Of a stretch of 64,000 nt of DNA, positions 33,823-43,413 are shown piece by piece. Position numbers and translations under genes: made by a program. Where the stretch lies: positions 124,001-188,000 of the forward strand of contig NZ_QOUX01000001.1 in NCBI RefSeq assembly GCF_004116265.1. Direction: 5' to 3'. The notes beneath the pieces were generated by a model. That model was not told the origin of the DNA and did not search any database. It saw nothing but the letters and a program-made list of their open reading frames with translations. Position 1 is the stretch's first letter. Every line of letters starts with the position of its first letter. This DNA is from Anaerobacillus alkaliphilus. GTDB taxonomy: Bacteria; Bacillota; Bacilli; Bacillales; Anaerobacillaceae.

Positions 33823-34500
33823 ATGGGTTTCTTAATTTATTTTGCCATACTTATCATTATCCCGATCTGGGCACAAATGAAGGTGAAGAGTGCGTACAAA
33901 AAGTATTCACAAGTACCAGCTTCATCTGGTATGACAGGAGCGCAAGTAGCTCGAAAAATTTTAGACGATAATGGACTATATAATGTAACAGTAGAGCCAA
34001 TCCCAGGAAAGCTTACTGATCATTATGACCCGCGAGCAAAAGCAGTACGTTTGTCTGAGGAAAATTACTATGGGCATTCTGTAGCAGGTGCTGCAGTTGC
34101 AGCTCACGAAGTTGGGCATGCGATGCAAGATGCTGAGGATTATGCTTTTTTACGTTTCCGCCATGCACTAGTGCCAGTAGCAAACTTTGGATCGAACAGT
34201 GCAATTTTTATCATTTTAGCAGGTATTTTAATGTCAATTCCAAACTTACTTTTACTAGGAATTGTTTTTATGGCTGCAGCTGTAGTATTCCAACTTGTTA
34301 CCTTACCAGTTGAATTTAACGCATCAAGTCGCGCGATGGAACAAATCGTTTCTGTAGGTGTCATTCGAAACAATGAAGAACGAGAAACGAAAAAAGTTTT
34401 AGATGCTGCTGCATTGACATACGTAGCTGCTGCTGTAGTTGCCGTAATGGAACTTTTACGTTTCGTATTAATGTATATCGGAATGCGTAACGACGATTAA
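33823..34500 (+). CDS. YugP-like membrane zinc metallopeptidase
   Basis: A 225-residue membrane protein of the zinc-peptidase family that includes B. subtilis YugP. The zinc motif HEVGH is in VAAHEVGHAMQDAE (about residues 95-109), and EFNASSRAMEQI near residue 166 supplies the likely third ligand. Membrane segments are at about 2-18, 125-160 and 190-220. B. subtilis has no such gene between ypjB and ypjC, so this is an insertion here or a relocated yugP. A good promoter and a terminator make it monocistronic. Confidence 0.88.
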   Translation: MGFLIYFAILIIIPIWAQMKVKSAYKKYSQVPASSGMTGAQVARKILDDNGLYNVTVEPIPGKLTDHYDPRAKAVRLSEENYYGHSVAGAAVAAHEVGHAMQDAEDYAFLRFRHALVPVANFGSNSAIFIILAGILMSIPNLLLLGIVFMAAAVVFQLVTLPVEFNASSRAMEQIVSVGVIRNNEERETKKVLDAAALTYVAAAVVAVMELLRFVLMYIGMRNDD

Positions 34501-34504
34501 AACT

Positions 34505-34539
34505 AAAGGATGGACCGCAAGTAGCGGGCCATCCTTTTT
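34505..34539 (+). terminator. Terminator between the convergent YugP-like gene and ypjC
   Basis: AAGGATGG-A-CCGC pairs with GCGG-G-CCATCCTT, ending in T residues; A-rich on the other side, so it may serve both converging genes. A short AT-rich inverted stretch around CAATT/AATTG follows (34565-34595). Confidence 0.88.
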
Positions 34540-34599
34540 CTATGCTTCAACCACTTGATTTTAATTCACAATTCAAAATTGACAATTGATAATTATTCT

Positions 34600-35475
34600 C
34601 TAGTGTTCAATTGGACGTTTATACTCATCCAAAGTAAAGCCTTCACCCATAACATCTTGAACATCATTGACCGTAACAAAGGCATGGGGATCGACCTTCT
34701 CAACAATTCCTTTTAAGCGAATAATTTCATTTCGACTTACAACGCAATACAGAATTTCTTTATCAAGTCCTGAGAAACTACCTGTCCCTTTTAAAATGGT
34801 GACTCCGCGATCCATTTGTTGAAGAATGCAGCTTGAAATTTCTTTGGACTTATCTGAAATGATAAAAGCAGCTTTACCGGAATATGCCCCTTGTATCATG
34901 AAATCAATTACTTTCGCACTAATAAAAACCGCTACTAATGTATACATACCTTCGCGATAGTTTAAGTAGAAGATAATTGAGGAAGTTATAACAGCTGCAT
35001 CAAACAGAAACATTGTTTTCCCCATACTCCAACCGTAGTACTTAAACCCAAGCCTAGCGATAATATCGACGCCTCCGGTTGTTCCACCGAAACGAAAGAC
35101 GATTCCAAGCCCGACCCCAATGAACACCCCAGCAAACAGTGCAACAAGAGTCATGTCGTCATGAAGAGGGATTTCGAGAAATCGGTATCTTTGAAAAATA
35201 AATAGAAATAGTGATAAGCTTGTCGTTCCGATTAGAGTATAAATAAACGCATTTCTTCCAAGTACTTTCCAACCGATAAAAAACAATGGGATATTTAATA
35301 GTAGGTTAGTATAGGCAGGATCAAAGCCAAACATAAAAAACAGAATAAGTGTTATTCCAGTAAAACCACCGTCTGCTAGGTTATTTTCCATATTAAAATA
35401 GACGAGTCCAAACGACATAATTGCCGCACCTAATAGGATATAAAAAACATTTTTGAATTTAATTGGTGTATTCAT
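34600..35475 (-). CDS. ypjC: YitT-family membrane protein YpjC
   Basis: A 291-residue protein: five or six membrane helices (DUF161/YitT part, residues about 1-200) with GGFTGITLILFF and FRFGGTTGGVDIIARL, then the cytoplasmic DUF2179 domain (from about 210, GVTILKGTGSFSGLDKEILYCVVSRNEI). It is the only minus-strand gene between 0 and 56 kb, exactly as ypjC is reversed in B. subtilis. The transport substrate is unknown. The ATG at 35475 has AAAGGGACTG upstream. Divergent from ypjD, with a palindromic operator candidate in between. Confidence 0.9.
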   Translation of the reverse strand: MNTPIKFKNVFYILLGAAIMSFGLVYFNMENNLADGGFTGITLILFFMFGFDPAYTNLLLNIPLFFIGWKVLGRNAFIYTLIGTTSLSLFLFIFQRYRFLEIPLHDDMTLVALFAGVFIGVGLGIVFRFGGTTGGVDIIARLGFKYYGWSMGKTMFLFDAAVITSSIIFYLNYREGMYTLVAVFISAKVIDFMIQGAYSGKAAFIISDKSKEISSCILQQMDRGVTILKGTGSFSGLDKEILYCVVSRNEIIRLKGIVEKVDPHAFVTVNDVQDVMGEGFTLDEYKRPIEH

Positions 35476-35627
35476 AATTCAGTCCCTTTTCATAATTTTT
35501 CCATGTGTTCCGCGAACTATATTATACCGGAATTTTTACAATAAATAAATCAAGGATATAATGTTAATGATGAACACGATTAGTGAACTGGTAAATAGCT
35601 TTATATTTACTTATCTTGTTTTCTACC

Positions 35628-35647
35628 GACAAATAATATTTGTCAAA
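35628..35647. promoter_or_regulatory. Palindrome with 0A-box-like sequence between ypjC and ypjD
   Basis: GACAAATA-A-TATTTGTC (35628-35644) is a perfect 8+8 palindrome. Its right half continues into TTTGTCAAA (35639-35647), an exact match to the Spo0A box TTTGTCRAA, and the left half read in reverse gives TTTGTCGGT. It lies 50 bp before ypjD and 153 bp before ypjC. Functional assignment is inference. Confidence 0.35.
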
Positions 35648-35696
35648 TCATGAAGATTTAGCTAACATGTTACTAGAAGTAAATTGAGGTGAGAGC

Positions 35697-36026
35697 ATGA
35701 ACAATAAAACATTAACTGACATTCAAACAGAAGTAGACAATTATATTGGACAATATAAAGAAGGATATTTTAGTCCCTTAGCGATGCTAGCTAGAATGAC
35801 GGAAGAGCTAGGCGAACTTTCTCGAGAAGTTAATCATTATTATGGTGAAAAGCCAAAAAAGTCTTCCGAAGAAGAAAAGACAATGGAGCAAGAGCTAGGA
35901 GACTTATTCTTTGTATTAGTATGCTTTGCTAATTCATTAAACATTAGTTTAGAAGAATCTTTTGATCTCGTCATGGAGAAATTCCGAACTCGTGACAAAG
36001 ATCGTTGGACCAAAATAGAGGAGTAA
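35697..36026 (+). CDS. ypjD: MazG-family nucleotide pyrophosphohydrolase YpjD
   Basis: A 109-residue all-alpha NTP pyrophosphatase. The metal-binding pattern is present: ARMTEELGELSREV (ExxE, residues about 31-44) and EQELGDLFFVLVCFANSL (ExxD, about 64-81). It is similar in size to the dUTPase/MazG group that clears non-canonical nucleotides. Order ypjC-ypjD-dapB is as in B. subtilis. The ATG at 35697 follows GAGGTGAG. It is 14 bp from dapB and likely starts a long operon to birA. Confidence 0.92.
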   Translation: MNNKTLTDIQTEVDNYIGQYKEGYFSPLAMLARMTEELGELSREVNHYYGEKPKKSSEEEKTMEQELGDLFFVLVCFANSLNISLEESFDLVMEKFRTRDKDRWTKIEE

Positions 36027-36040
36027 AGGAGTTAGTATAA

Positions 36041-36847
36041 ATGACAGAAACAGTTATAAAAGTAGCAATTACAGGAGCAAGAGGAAAAATGGGAAGTGAA
36101 GCCGTTCGTATGGTAACATCAACACCTCATTTTCAATTAGTTGCGGCAATCGACACGAAAAATGAAGGGAAAACCCTTGCAGATTTAGAGGGGATGCCTA
36201 ATGTAGAGGTTCCTATTTACGTTGATTTACATAAAGCCTTTAGCGAACAGGAGGTTGATGTTCTAATTGATTTAACTAATCCTAAATTCGGAAGAAAGCA
36301 TATGGAAATTGCTTTTGAACATGGGGTTAGACCGGTTGTAGGAACGACTGGATTTACAGAAGACGATATCAAAGAACTTTCTCAAATAGCTGAAGAAAGA
36401 AGTCTCGGTGCGATTATTGCTCCTAATTTTGCGATTGGTGCGATATTAATGATGAAATTCTCACAAATGGCTGCTCGCTACATGCCCGATGTGGAAATTA
36501 TCGAAATGCATCATGACCGTAAACTTGATGCACCATCAGGAACCGCAGTTAAGACAGCACAAATGATCTCTCAAGTTCGTGAACCAAAACAACAAGGAAA
36601 TCCTGATGAAAAAGAAGAACTAATGGGAGCAAAAGGTGCTGAGTTTCAAGGGATGAGAATTCACAGTGTGCGTTTACCTGGTCTAGTAGCTCACCAAGAA
36701 GTTCTCTTTGGCGGAGTAGGTCAAACATTAACGATCCGTCATGATTCGATTGATAGAACATCATTTATGCCTGGTATAAAACTAGCTGTTGAAACGGTGA
36801 TGAAACTGGATTTATTGGTTTATGGGTTAGAAAATATTATCGAATAA
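36041..36847 (+). CDS. dapB: 4-hydroxy-tetrahydrodipicolinate reductase
   Basis: Reduces the DapA product with NAD(P)H in lysine and meso-diaminopimelate synthesis; it thus serves both the wall and dipicolinate for spores. It has 268 residues. The nucleotide loop [15 protein letters not shown] is at residues about 10-24, [10 protein letters not shown] near 97, and the catalytic [19 protein letters not shown] near 151-169. The start at 36041 has AAAGGAG upstream. Confidence 0.97.
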   Translation: MTETVIKVAITGARGKMGSEAVRMVTSTPHFQLVAAIDTKNEGKTLADLEGMPNVEVPIYVDLHKAFSEQEVDVLIDLTNPKFGRKHMEIAFEHGVRPVVGTTGFTEDDIKELSQIAEERSLGAIIAPNFAIGAILMMKFSQMAARYMPDVEIIEMHHDRKLDAPSGTAVKTAQMISQVREPKQQGNPDEKEELMGAKGAEFQGMRIHSVRLPGLVAHQEVLFGGVGQTLTIRHDSIDRTSFMPGIKLAVETVMKLDLLVYGLENIIE

Positions 36848-36860
36848 AGGGGAAGTTCGT

Positions 36861-37259
36861 ATGAAAATAGCATTAATTGCTCATGACAAGAAAAAACCTG
36901 ATATGGTTCAGTTCGCGATTGCCTATGAATCGATCTTGAAAAACCACAAGCTATATAGTACTGGTACAACAGGAACTAGAATAATGGAAGCAACGTCCTT
37001 AGAGATAGAAAGGTTCCAATCCGGTCCGCTAGGTGGCGATCAACAAATCGGTGCATTAGTAGCTAGAAATGAAATGGACCTAGTATTGTTTTTCAGAGAT
37101 CCACTAGCAGCCCAACCTCATGAGCCTGACATTACGGCGTTAATTCGTTTATGTGACGTATACGGAATTCCACTTGCTACAAATATGGCAACGGGAGAGA
37201 TATTAGTAAAAGGTTTAGCAAGGGGAGATTTTGAGTGGAGAAAGATTATCAATCCGTAA
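36861..37259 (+). CDS. mgsA: Methylglyoxal synthase
   Basis: Turns dihydroxyacetone phosphate into methylglyoxal and phosphate, a bypass when sugar phosphates build up. The 132-residue product begins [19 protein letters not shown], has the phosphate site STGTTGTRI (residues about 33-41), [14 protein letters not shown] (about 52-65) and the catalytic Asp in [14 protein letters not shown] (about 74-87). The adjacent bshA/bshB1 make bacillithiol, the thiol used to detoxify methylglyoxal, so the grouping makes sense. It overlaps bshB1 by 25 bp. Confidence 0.97.
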   Translation: MKIALIAHDKKKPDMVQFAIAYESILKNHKLYSTGTTGTRIMEATSLEIERFQSGPLGGDQQIGALVARNEMDLVLFFRDPLAAQPHEPDITALIRLCDVYGIPLATNMATGEILVKGLARGDFEWRKIINP

Positions 37260-37972
37260 AATTAGCCCGTGGTTTAGATATCTTAGCTTTTGGCGCCCAT
37301 GCCGATGATGTTGAAATTGGCATGGCGGGTACGATTGCCAAATATAGCAATCAAGGATATTCTATTGGGATTTGTGATTTGACCCAAGCTGAGCTTTCTT
37401 CAAATGGAAATGTAGAGTTACGACAAGAAGAGGCAAAAAAAGCACAAGCTATATTAGGGGTAAAGAAAAGAATTCAATTGGACATTCCTGATCGTGGTAT
37501 TTCCAATACTGCAGAACAACTAAAAAAGATTGTAACAATTATTCGTTATTATCGTCCTGAAATTGTCTTTGCACCTTATTTCGAGGATCGCCACCCTGAT
37601 CATGGTAACTGTGCAAAATTAGTTAAAGAGGCAATCTTCTCTGCCGGTATTCGTAAATATGAAGATGAACGACAATTACCACCACATAAAGTCACTGATT
37701 ATTACTTATACATGATTAACGGGTTTCATAAGCCAAGTTTTGTTATCGATATCTCGTCTGAAATAGAATTGAAGAAAAAAGCCTTGAGTGCTTATGAAAG
37801 CCAATTCACAAAACAATCAGGAAGCGTTGACACACCGTTGACGAATAATTACATTACGTCTGTTGTAGCTAGAGAAAGTTTATTTGGAAAAGAAGTAGGA
37901 GTTGCTTATGGAGAAGGGTTTATATCTGAACGCCCAATCTTAATTCAACAACTATTGAGGGAGAAGAGATGA
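37235..37972 (+). CDS. bshB1: N-acetylglucosaminyl-malate deacetylase (bacillithiol synthesis)
   Basis: Zinc enzyme removing the acetyl group from GlcNAc-malate, the second step of bacillithiol synthesis. It has 245 residues, LmbE/PIG-L fold. The metal motif is in [11 protein letters not shown] (residues about 19-29, AHxDD), with [13 protein letters not shown] near 126-138 as the second. GTG at 37235 is chosen: AGGGGAGA is 7 bp upstream and the known start [16 protein letters not shown] lies close. It overlaps mgsA by 25 bp and bshA by 4 bp (ATGA). Confidence 0.95.
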   Translation: MEKDYQSVKLARGLDILAFGAHADDVEIGMAGTIAKYSNQGYSIGICDLTQAELSSNGNVELRQEEAKKAQAILGVKKRIQLDIPDRGISNTAEQLKKIVTIIRYYRPEIVFAPYFEDRHPDHGNCAKLVKEAIFSAGIRKYEDERQLPPHKVTDYYLYMINGFHKPSFVIDISSEIELKKKALSAYESQFTKQSGSVDTPLTNNYITSVVARESLFGKEVGVAYGEGFISERPILIQQLLREKR

Positions 37973-39096
37973 AATTAAAAATTGGAATTACTTGCTACCC
38001 AACTGTAGGTGGCTCTGGGATCATCGCCACTGAGCTTGGAAAACTTTTAGCTGAAAGAGGTCACGAGATCCATTTTATTACATCAGGAGTACCGTTTCGC
38101 TTAGATAAAGTGTACTCTAACATTTTTTATCATCAAGTTGAGGTAAATAACTATTCAGTGTTTCAGTATCCTCCGTATGATTTGTCATTAGCAAACAAGA
38201 TGGCTGAGGTAGCAAAACGTGTCAACTTAGATATCCTCCATGTTCACTATGCGATACCTCATGCAATTTGTGCGTATTTAGCAAAAGAAATGGTTGGTGG
38301 AGACTTAAAAATTGTTACGACCCTTCATGGTACGGATATTACCGTTCTGGGTTATGATCAATCTTTAAGTGAGATGATTAGGTTTGGAATTGAGAAATCA
38401 GATGCTGTAACTGCCGTATCGGTTGACCTAATTAAACAAACAGAACAACTTTTACATACAACGAAACATATTGAACCTGTTTATAATTTTGTTGACAATC
38501 GTGTTTACTTTAAGAAGGATTGTGGTTGCTTAAAACAAGAATATAATATTGCTGACCATGAAAAAGTAATCATCCACGTGTCTAATTTTCGTTCGGTAAA
38601 ACGAGTGCCAGATGTGGTACGTAGTTTTGCGAAAATTTTAGATCATATGGATGCGAAGTTACTTCTTCTTGGAGACGGACCAGAGTATTCAAAGGTCTGT
38701 CAATTAGTCAAAGAATTAGGTATACGAGACAAAGTACTGTTACTCGGGAATCAAAAGCACGTGGCTGATTTTCTATCAATTAGCGATTTAATGATGCTAC
38801 TCTCTGAAAAAGAAAGCTTTGGCCTAGTCTTACTTGAGGCAATGGCCTGTCAAGTTCCTGTGATTGGAACCAATGCGGGAGGTATTCCTGAAGTCATCAC
38901 GAATGCTGAAACAGGATATATTTGTGATATTGGTGATGTAGATATGATTGCTGCTAGAGCTATTGAAATTCTCAGTAATAGCGAACTGCATGCAGAGATG
39001 GCTCAAAAATCTTTACAAAGAGCAACTGAGTCATTTGGCCAAGACACAGTAATTTCTAAATATGAAGATATTTACTATACGGTATTAGCAAGGTAG
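37969..39096 (+). CDS. bshA: L-malate glycosyltransferase (bacillithiol synthesis)
   Basis: Transfers GlcNAc from UDP-GlcNAc to malate, the first step to bacillithiol. It is a 375-residue GT4-family enzyme. [27 protein letters not shown] is the acceptor-domain start (residues about 7-33). HGTDITVLG near 120 is typical of BshA. The donor motif is [26 protein letters not shown] (about 281-306). The start overlaps bshB1. The 375-residue length agrees with B. subtilis BshA. Confidence 0.95.
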   Translation: MKLKIGITCYPTVGGSGIIATELGKLLAERGHEIHFITSGVPFRLDKVYSNIFYHQVEVNNYSVFQYPPYDLSLANKMAEVAKRVNLDILHVHYAIPHAICAYLAKEMVGGDLKIVTTLHGTDITVLGYDQSLSEMIRFGIEKSDAVTAVSVDLIKQTEQLLHTTKHIEPVYNFVDNRVYFKKDCGCLKQEYNIADHEKVIIHVSNFRSVKRVPDVVRSFAKILDHMDAKLLLLGDGPEYSKVCQLVKELGIRDKVLLLGNQKHVADFLSISDLMMLLSEKESFGLVLLEAMACQVPVIGTNAGGIPEVITNAETGYICDIGDVDMIAARAIEILSNSELHAEMAQKSLQRATESFGQDTVISKYEDIYYTVLAR

Positions 39097-39103
39097 GGTT
39101 TTG

Positions 39104-40261
39104 ATGGACATGCATTTTCTTCAACAGGCTAACTATATTATCCAAAAGCTAAAAACAGCGGGCTATGAAGCTTACATAGTGGGGGGAGCGGTACGCGATT
39201 TTCTATTAAATAGAGAAATTCACGATATCGATATTGCCACTTCTGCCCCTGCAACTGAAGTGAAGGTGCTTTTTCCGAAAACAATTGATGTAGCGATTGC
39301 GCATGGAACAGTTGTCGTACGTCATCAAGGGGAATCGTTTGAAGTTACTAGCTATCGTGGTAATACATTGTTTGAAGATTTGAGGTTACGAGACTTCACG
39401 ATGAATGCGATGGGTTTGTCTAGGAACGGTGATATGGTGGACCCATTCAGAGGAAAAGACGATATTAATCAGAGGATGATTCGCTGTGTTGAAAATCCTA
39501 GTTTGCGATTTCAAGAAGATCCACTAAGGATGCTAAGAGCGATTCGCTTTGTTAGTCAGCTTGGCTTTGCAATCGAGGATGATACGTTAGAGGCAATAAA
39601 AATGAATGGTTTTCTTATTAATCACGTTGCTATTGAACGAGTTTCACTAGAACTTGAAAAAATATGGTCTGGAGCCTATGTAAAAAGGAGTTTTGGGTAT
39701 TTAAACGAAACAAACCTATTAGAAAAACTTGAAGCATTATTACCGCTGAGAAAGGCATTGCTTGATGAAGATGTCGCTACCACCCTAACAAAGCTGACGA
39801 ATCGTACTGAGGTATGGACGTTCTTATTATTTATTTCAAACCTTGAAGACCCTGAAGTCTTCTTAGAAAATTGGAAGCAACCAAAAAAAATAATTGTAGA
39901 GGTAGCTTCAATCATAAAGCGTCTACCCTCAATATTAGAAAGTGGATTTACTTGTGAAGACTTGTATTATTTAGGTTTAGACACAAGTTTGCGAACGGAA
40001 CGAGTAAGGGCAGCCTTGTTACATACAATTGAAAATCCGATAGAAGTTGAAAAAGGGTATCGAAAGCTTCCGATCAAGGATAAAAAGGAGTTAGATGTAA
40101 GAGGCGATGAAATAGCTTTGCTACTAACTAACGATGATCCAAAATCTAAAATAGGGCAATTGATTACAGCAATTGAACTAGCTGTAGTTAACCAAAAGGT
40201 AGAAAATACAAAAAGTGCGATTATAAAATGGTTAAGGGAGGAGGGATTGATAGATGCGTAG
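39104..40261 (+). CDS. cca: CCA-adding tRNA nucleotidyltransferase
   Basis: Adds or repairs the 3' CCA of tRNAs. It is a 385-residue class II enzyme with YIVGGAVRDFLLNREIHDIDIATSA (nucleotidyltransferase motif GGxxRD...DxD; residues about 22-46), RRGNT-like SYRGNTLFEDLRLRDFTMNAM, and EDPLRMLRAIRFVSQLGF. TTG 39101, ATG 39104 and ATG 39110 are all in frame; AAGGTAGGG is best spaced for 39104. It overlaps birA by 8 bp. Confidence 0.95.
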   Translation: MDMHFLQQANYIIQKLKTAGYEAYIVGGAVRDFLLNREIHDIDIATSAPATEVKVLFPKTIDVAIAHGTVVVRHQGESFEVTSYRGNTLFEDLRLRDFTMNAMGLSRNGDMVDPFRGKDDINQRMIRCVENPSLRFQEDPLRMLRAIRFVSQLGFAIEDDTLEAIKMNGFLINHVAIERVSLELEKIWSGAYVKRSFGYLNETNLLEKLEALLPLRKALLDEDVATTLTKLTNRTEVWTFLLFISNLEDPEVFLENWKQPKKIIVEVASIIKRLPSILESGFTCEDLYYLGLDTSLRTERVRAALLHTIENPIEVEKGYRKLPIKDKKELDVRGDEIALLLTNDDPKSKIGQLITAIELAVVNQKVENTKSAIIKWLREEGLIDA

Positions 40262-41213
40262 TGAGTTGTTACAAATGCTACTTGACCATCAAGGAAATTT
40301 TGTTTCTGGTGAAGCGATTAGCCAACATCTTGGGTGTTCGAGAACGGCTGTTTGGAAACACATTGAGGAGCTTCGAAAAGCGGGGTATAAGTTAGAGGCA
40401 GCTCCAAGGAAAGGATACCGGATTATTCACCAACCAAACTTATTGACTGAAAACGAGATAAAAGCTGGTCTGAAAACAAATTATATAGGAAAACATGTTG
40501 TTTACGAAAAGTCAGTATCTTCGACACAAGAAATTGCTCATCGGCTAGCAAGGGAAAAGGTTGCAGAAGGAACGATTGTGGTTGCTGACGAACAAGTTGG
40601 TGGCAAGGGGAGACTTGGACGTGCTTGGTTTTCTCCAATAGGTACGGGCATTTGGATGAGCATGATTTTAAAGCCAAAAATTCCTCCACAAAGGGCACCG
40701 CAACTAACACTATTAGCAGCGGTCGCCGTAATTCGTGGTATCCATGCAGCAACCGGTCTACATTGTGACATTAAGTGGCCGAATGATATATTACTAAAAG
40801 GGAAAAAACTCGTCGGGATTTTAACCGAGATGCAAGCTGACCCTGATCAAATTCATTCTGTTATTATCGGGATTGGTATCAATGTTAATCAAAAAAACTT
40901 TCCTGATGAAATAAAAGAGATCGCTACTTCGTTATCCTTAGAGAAAGGCGAAGATGTAAACCGCGCTCTTGTGATGCAAAGTATCATGGCAGAGTTTGAG
41001 CAGCTCTATGAATTATTTTTAAAAGACGGCTTTTTGCCAATCAAACAAATGTGGGAAGCACATGCCACTACGATTGGACGTAGGATTACTGCGAGAACGG
41101 TTTCTGGAGCTATTGAGGGTTTTGCAAAAGGAATTACAGAAGATGGAGTTCTTCTTTTAGAAGACGATTTTGGAACAATCCATAAAATTTATTCAGCAGA
41201 TATAGATTTTTAA
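40254..41213 (+). CDS. birA: Biotin-protein ligase and biotin operon repressor
   Basis: Activates biotin to biotinyl-AMP, attaches it to carboxylase biotin carriers, and as dimer represses biotin genes. The 319-residue product has the N-terminal winged helix (SGEAISQHLGCSRTAVWKHIEELRKAGY, about 18-45) and the ligase domain with the biotinyl-AMP loop GGKGRLGRAWFSP (about 116-128) and KWPNDILLKGKKLVGIL (about 174-190). The C-terminal SH3-like domain ends at the stop. Last gene of the dapB-birA cluster. Confidence 0.97.
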   Translation: MRSELLQMLLDHQGNFVSGEAISQHLGCSRTAVWKHIEELRKAGYKLEAAPRKGYRIIHQPNLLTENEIKAGLKTNYIGKHVVYEKSVSSTQEIAHRLAREKVAEGTIVVADEQVGGKGRLGRAWFSPIGTGIWMSMILKPKIPPQRAPQLTLLAAVAVIRGIHAATGLHCDIKWPNDILLKGKKLVGILTEMQADPDQIHSVIIGIGINVNQKNFPDEIKEIATSLSLEKGEDVNRALVMQSIMAEFEQLYELFLKDGFLPIKQMWEAHATTIGRRITARTVSGAIEGFAKGITEDGVLLLEDDFGTIHKIYSADIDF

Positions 41214-41233
41214 TATCGCAGATAGATTTTTTT

Positions 41234-41442
41234 TGCTATACTTAAAGCATCATGGGCAGTATCGTTTACTTGAACTGCACCAAAATGTTTGGTCATACCT
41301 GTTTTTGAATTTAATTAATTCTGCCTTGATCCCAAAAGGACTAGGACAGAGGGATAATGAAACTACGATCAGATGCTTATACAGAACCTGTTTTTCTGTG
41401 TATCACTGAAATCCTTCTCTCCTTTTTGGTGAGAAGTTTTTT
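41234..41442 (+). promoter_or_regulatory. Candidate structured leader or small RNA upstream of panB; 41214-41706 gap
   Basis: TGCTATACT (41234-41242) is an extended -10 element. About 170 nt downstream a terminator-like hairpin CTTCTC / GAGAAG with TTTTTT (41411-41442) ends the segment. Between them ATCCC and GGGAT flank a purine-rich loop (AAAAGGACTAGGACAGA, about 41335-41352), and ATACA / TGTAT can pair near 41380-41403. The remaining 265 bp up to panB hold repeat copy C and the panB ribosome site. The pan RNA motif is known before panB in some bacteria; I cannot confirm that this is it. Confidence 0.4.
41411..41442 (+). terminator. Terminator upstream of panB (possible attenuator)
   Basis: CTTCTC (41414-41419) pairs with GAGAAG (41431-41436), with an additional weak base pair inside, followed by six T residues. 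Confidence 0.7.
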
Positions 41443-41445
41443 GTT

Positions 41446-41642
41446 ATGGCTCTTTTCGTAAACATGGTTGCTTTTTATCCTGAAATAATCGGGAAAAATA
41501 CCCTAGATGAGGATATCAGCCAATAAATTTTGTAAGAAAAGAGCAATACTTACTAAATTAGTTGTGAATTCTTAGTATTTTGTGTAAAAATCGGGCATTT
41601 GGGATTTTTACGAAAGCAACAAACTTTGCGAAAACAGCCTTT
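41446..41642 (+). repeat. Dispersed repeat family 1, copy C (long form)
   Basis: Starts GGCTCTTTTCGTAAACA and ends TTTGCGAAAACAGCCTTTG. The interior is nearly collinear with copy D (54221-54415): TATCCTGAAATAATCGGGAA, GATATCAGCCAATAAAT, then GTAAGAAAAGAGCA, complementary to the element's own start, then the GTAAAAATC / GATTTTTAC hairpin. It lies between the panB leader hairpin and the panB ribosome site. Confidence 0.87.
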
Positions 41643-41706
41643 GTTATACAGAGAAAACAAATAGTTTCATTGTTTCTCCTCTGAATAATGAGAAGGAGGA
41701 TAACAA

Positions 41707-42543
41707 ATGAAAACAACAGCTACATTTAAAGCAATGAAGAAAAATAGTGAGAAAATTGTTATGATAACGTCATATGATGCTCCTTCAGCAAGACTAGTAG
41801 AGGAAGCTGGAGTAGATGTAATTTTAGTAGGAGACTCTTTGGGAATGGTCGTTCTTGGATATGACTCAACGATCCCTGTAACTCTTGAGGATATGATCAT
41901 GCATACCAAGGCGGTTAAACGAGGGGCGAAAAATACATTTGTAGTAACGGATATGCCTTTTTTAACATACCATTCAAGTCTAGCAGAAACGATGACAAAC
42001 GCCAGAAGACTTATGCAAGAGGCTGGCGCTCATGCTATCAAACTAGAAGGAAATGGTGCTGTCATTGAGACGATAGAGCAGTTAACAAAAGCAGGCGTTC
42101 CCGTTGTGGCTCACTTAGGACTTACACCCCAATTAGTTGGAGTCATGGGTGGCTACCGAGTTCAAGGGAAAGATGCTGAGACAGCTAAGCAGTTAATTGA
42201 AGATTCTAAGAAGGTAGAAGAAGCGGGAGCCTGTATGCTCGTGTTAGAATGTGTTCCAACCCAATTGGCAAATCTTATTGCTAAACAATTGAGCATCCCT
42301 GTTATCGGTATTGGTGCTGGGATTAATACTGATGGGCAAGTGCTAGTTTACCATGACTTAGTCGGTTATGGTAATGGTCATGTGCCGAAATTTGTTAAGC
42401 AATATGCAAATATTACTCCAATCATTCATGATGCTGTCTCTTCCTACGTAAACGAAGTAAAGGAAAGTCGTTTTCCAGGTCAGGAAAATACGTTTACTAT
42501 GAAAAACGAAGAGCTTGATCGCTTGTATGGAGGATTAGAATGA
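41707..42543 (+). CDS. panB: 3-methyl-2-oxobutanoate hydroxymethyltransferase
   Basis: Adds a hydroxymethyl group from methylene-tetrahydrofolate to ketoisovalerate, the first committed step of pantothenate synthesis. It has 278 residues. [28 protein letters not shown] (residues about 19-46, in part metal-binding), GGYRVQGKD and [20 protein letters not shown] are family motifs. The start at 41707 has GAAGGAGGAT upstream. It overlaps panC by 4 bp. Confidence 0.97.
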   Translation: MKTTATFKAMKKNSEKIVMITSYDAPSARLVEEAGVDVILVGDSLGMVVLGYDSTIPVTLEDMIMHTKAVKRGAKNTFVVTDMPFLTYHSSLAETMTNARRLMQEAGAHAIKLEGNGAVIETIEQLTKAGVPVVAHLGLTPQLVGVMGGYRVQGKDAETAKQLIEDSKKVEEAGACMLVLECVPTQLANLIAKQLSIPVIGIGAGINTDGQVLVYHDLVGYGNGHVPKFVKQYANITPIIHDAVSSYVNEVKESRFPGQENTFTMKNEELDRLYGGLE

Positions 42544-43385
42544 TAGTTGTCAAAACAATAGCTGAGCTAAAGAAAATAGTATTAGATGTGAAAGAGCAAG
42601 GAAAATCGGTTGGATTTGTGCCAACTATGGGCTATTTACATGAAGGTCATATTTCATTGGTAAATGAAGCAAGAATTCATGATGACTTTATTGTGATGAG
42701 TATTTTTGTTAACCCGTTACAATTTGGTCCAAATGAGGACTTTGACCGGTACCCTCGGGATTTTCAAAGAGATGAAAAGTTAGCGAGTGAAGCAAAGGTA
42801 GACGTTGTTTTTTACCCTGATGTCAATGAAATTTACCCTAAAGAATTATCTTGTACAGTTACTGTAAAAAAGGGAGTCGAGGTTCTTTGTGGGAAATCCC
42901 GTCTCGGCCATTTTGATGGAGTGGCAACTGTTGTCTTAAAACTCTTCAATATCGTTCAACCTACTCGAGCCTATTTTGGCTTAAAAGATGCTCAACAAGT
43001 AGCGGTAATTGAAAACATGGTTGCAGACTTTAACTTGCCTGTTCAAGTGATGAAATGCGTAACGTTACGAGAAGCAGATGGGCTTGCGAAAAGTTCAAGA
43101 AATGTTTACCTATCAGAAGCTGAAAGAGACGAGGCGAAAGAAATTTTTGAAAGTCTTCAACAAGCAATTACAGCAATTCAGTCTGGAGAAATAAACTGTC
43201 GTACGATTAAACAACATGTTATCGGCCATTTGGAAACTAAAACCTCTGGTATTGTTGACTATGTTGAGATCCTTTCTTATCCCGATTTAGAAGAAGTAGA
43301 GCAGATTGAAGACCAGATGATTATTGCTGTTGCCGTAAAGTTCTCACAAGCTCGTTTAATTGATAATGTAATAATAACTGTATAA
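42540..43385 (+). CDS. panC: Pantothenate synthetase
   Basis: ATP-dependent ligation of pantoate and beta-alanine. It has 281 residues. The class I synthetase signature [16 protein letters not shown] (residues about 28-43, HIGH-like), [41 protein letters not shown] and the KMSKS-like [11 protein letters not shown] are all present. The ATG overlaps panB (ATGA). Confidence 0.97.
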   Translation: MIVVKTIAELKKIVLDVKEQGKSVGFVPTMGYLHEGHISLVNEARIHDDFIVMSIFVNPLQFGPNEDFDRYPRDFQRDEKLASEAKVDVVFYPDVNEIYPKELSCTVTVKKGVEVLCGKSRLGHFDGVATVVLKLFNIVQPTRAYFGLKDAQQVAVIENMVADFNLPVQVMKCVTLREADGLAKSSRNVYLSEAERDEAKEIFESLQQAITAIQSGEINCRTIKQHVIGHLETKTSGIVDYVEILSYPDLEEVEQIEDQMIIAVAVKFSQARLIDNVIITV

Positions 43386-43413
43386 AAATTAGGAGATCCA
43401 GGAGGAAGCTTAA

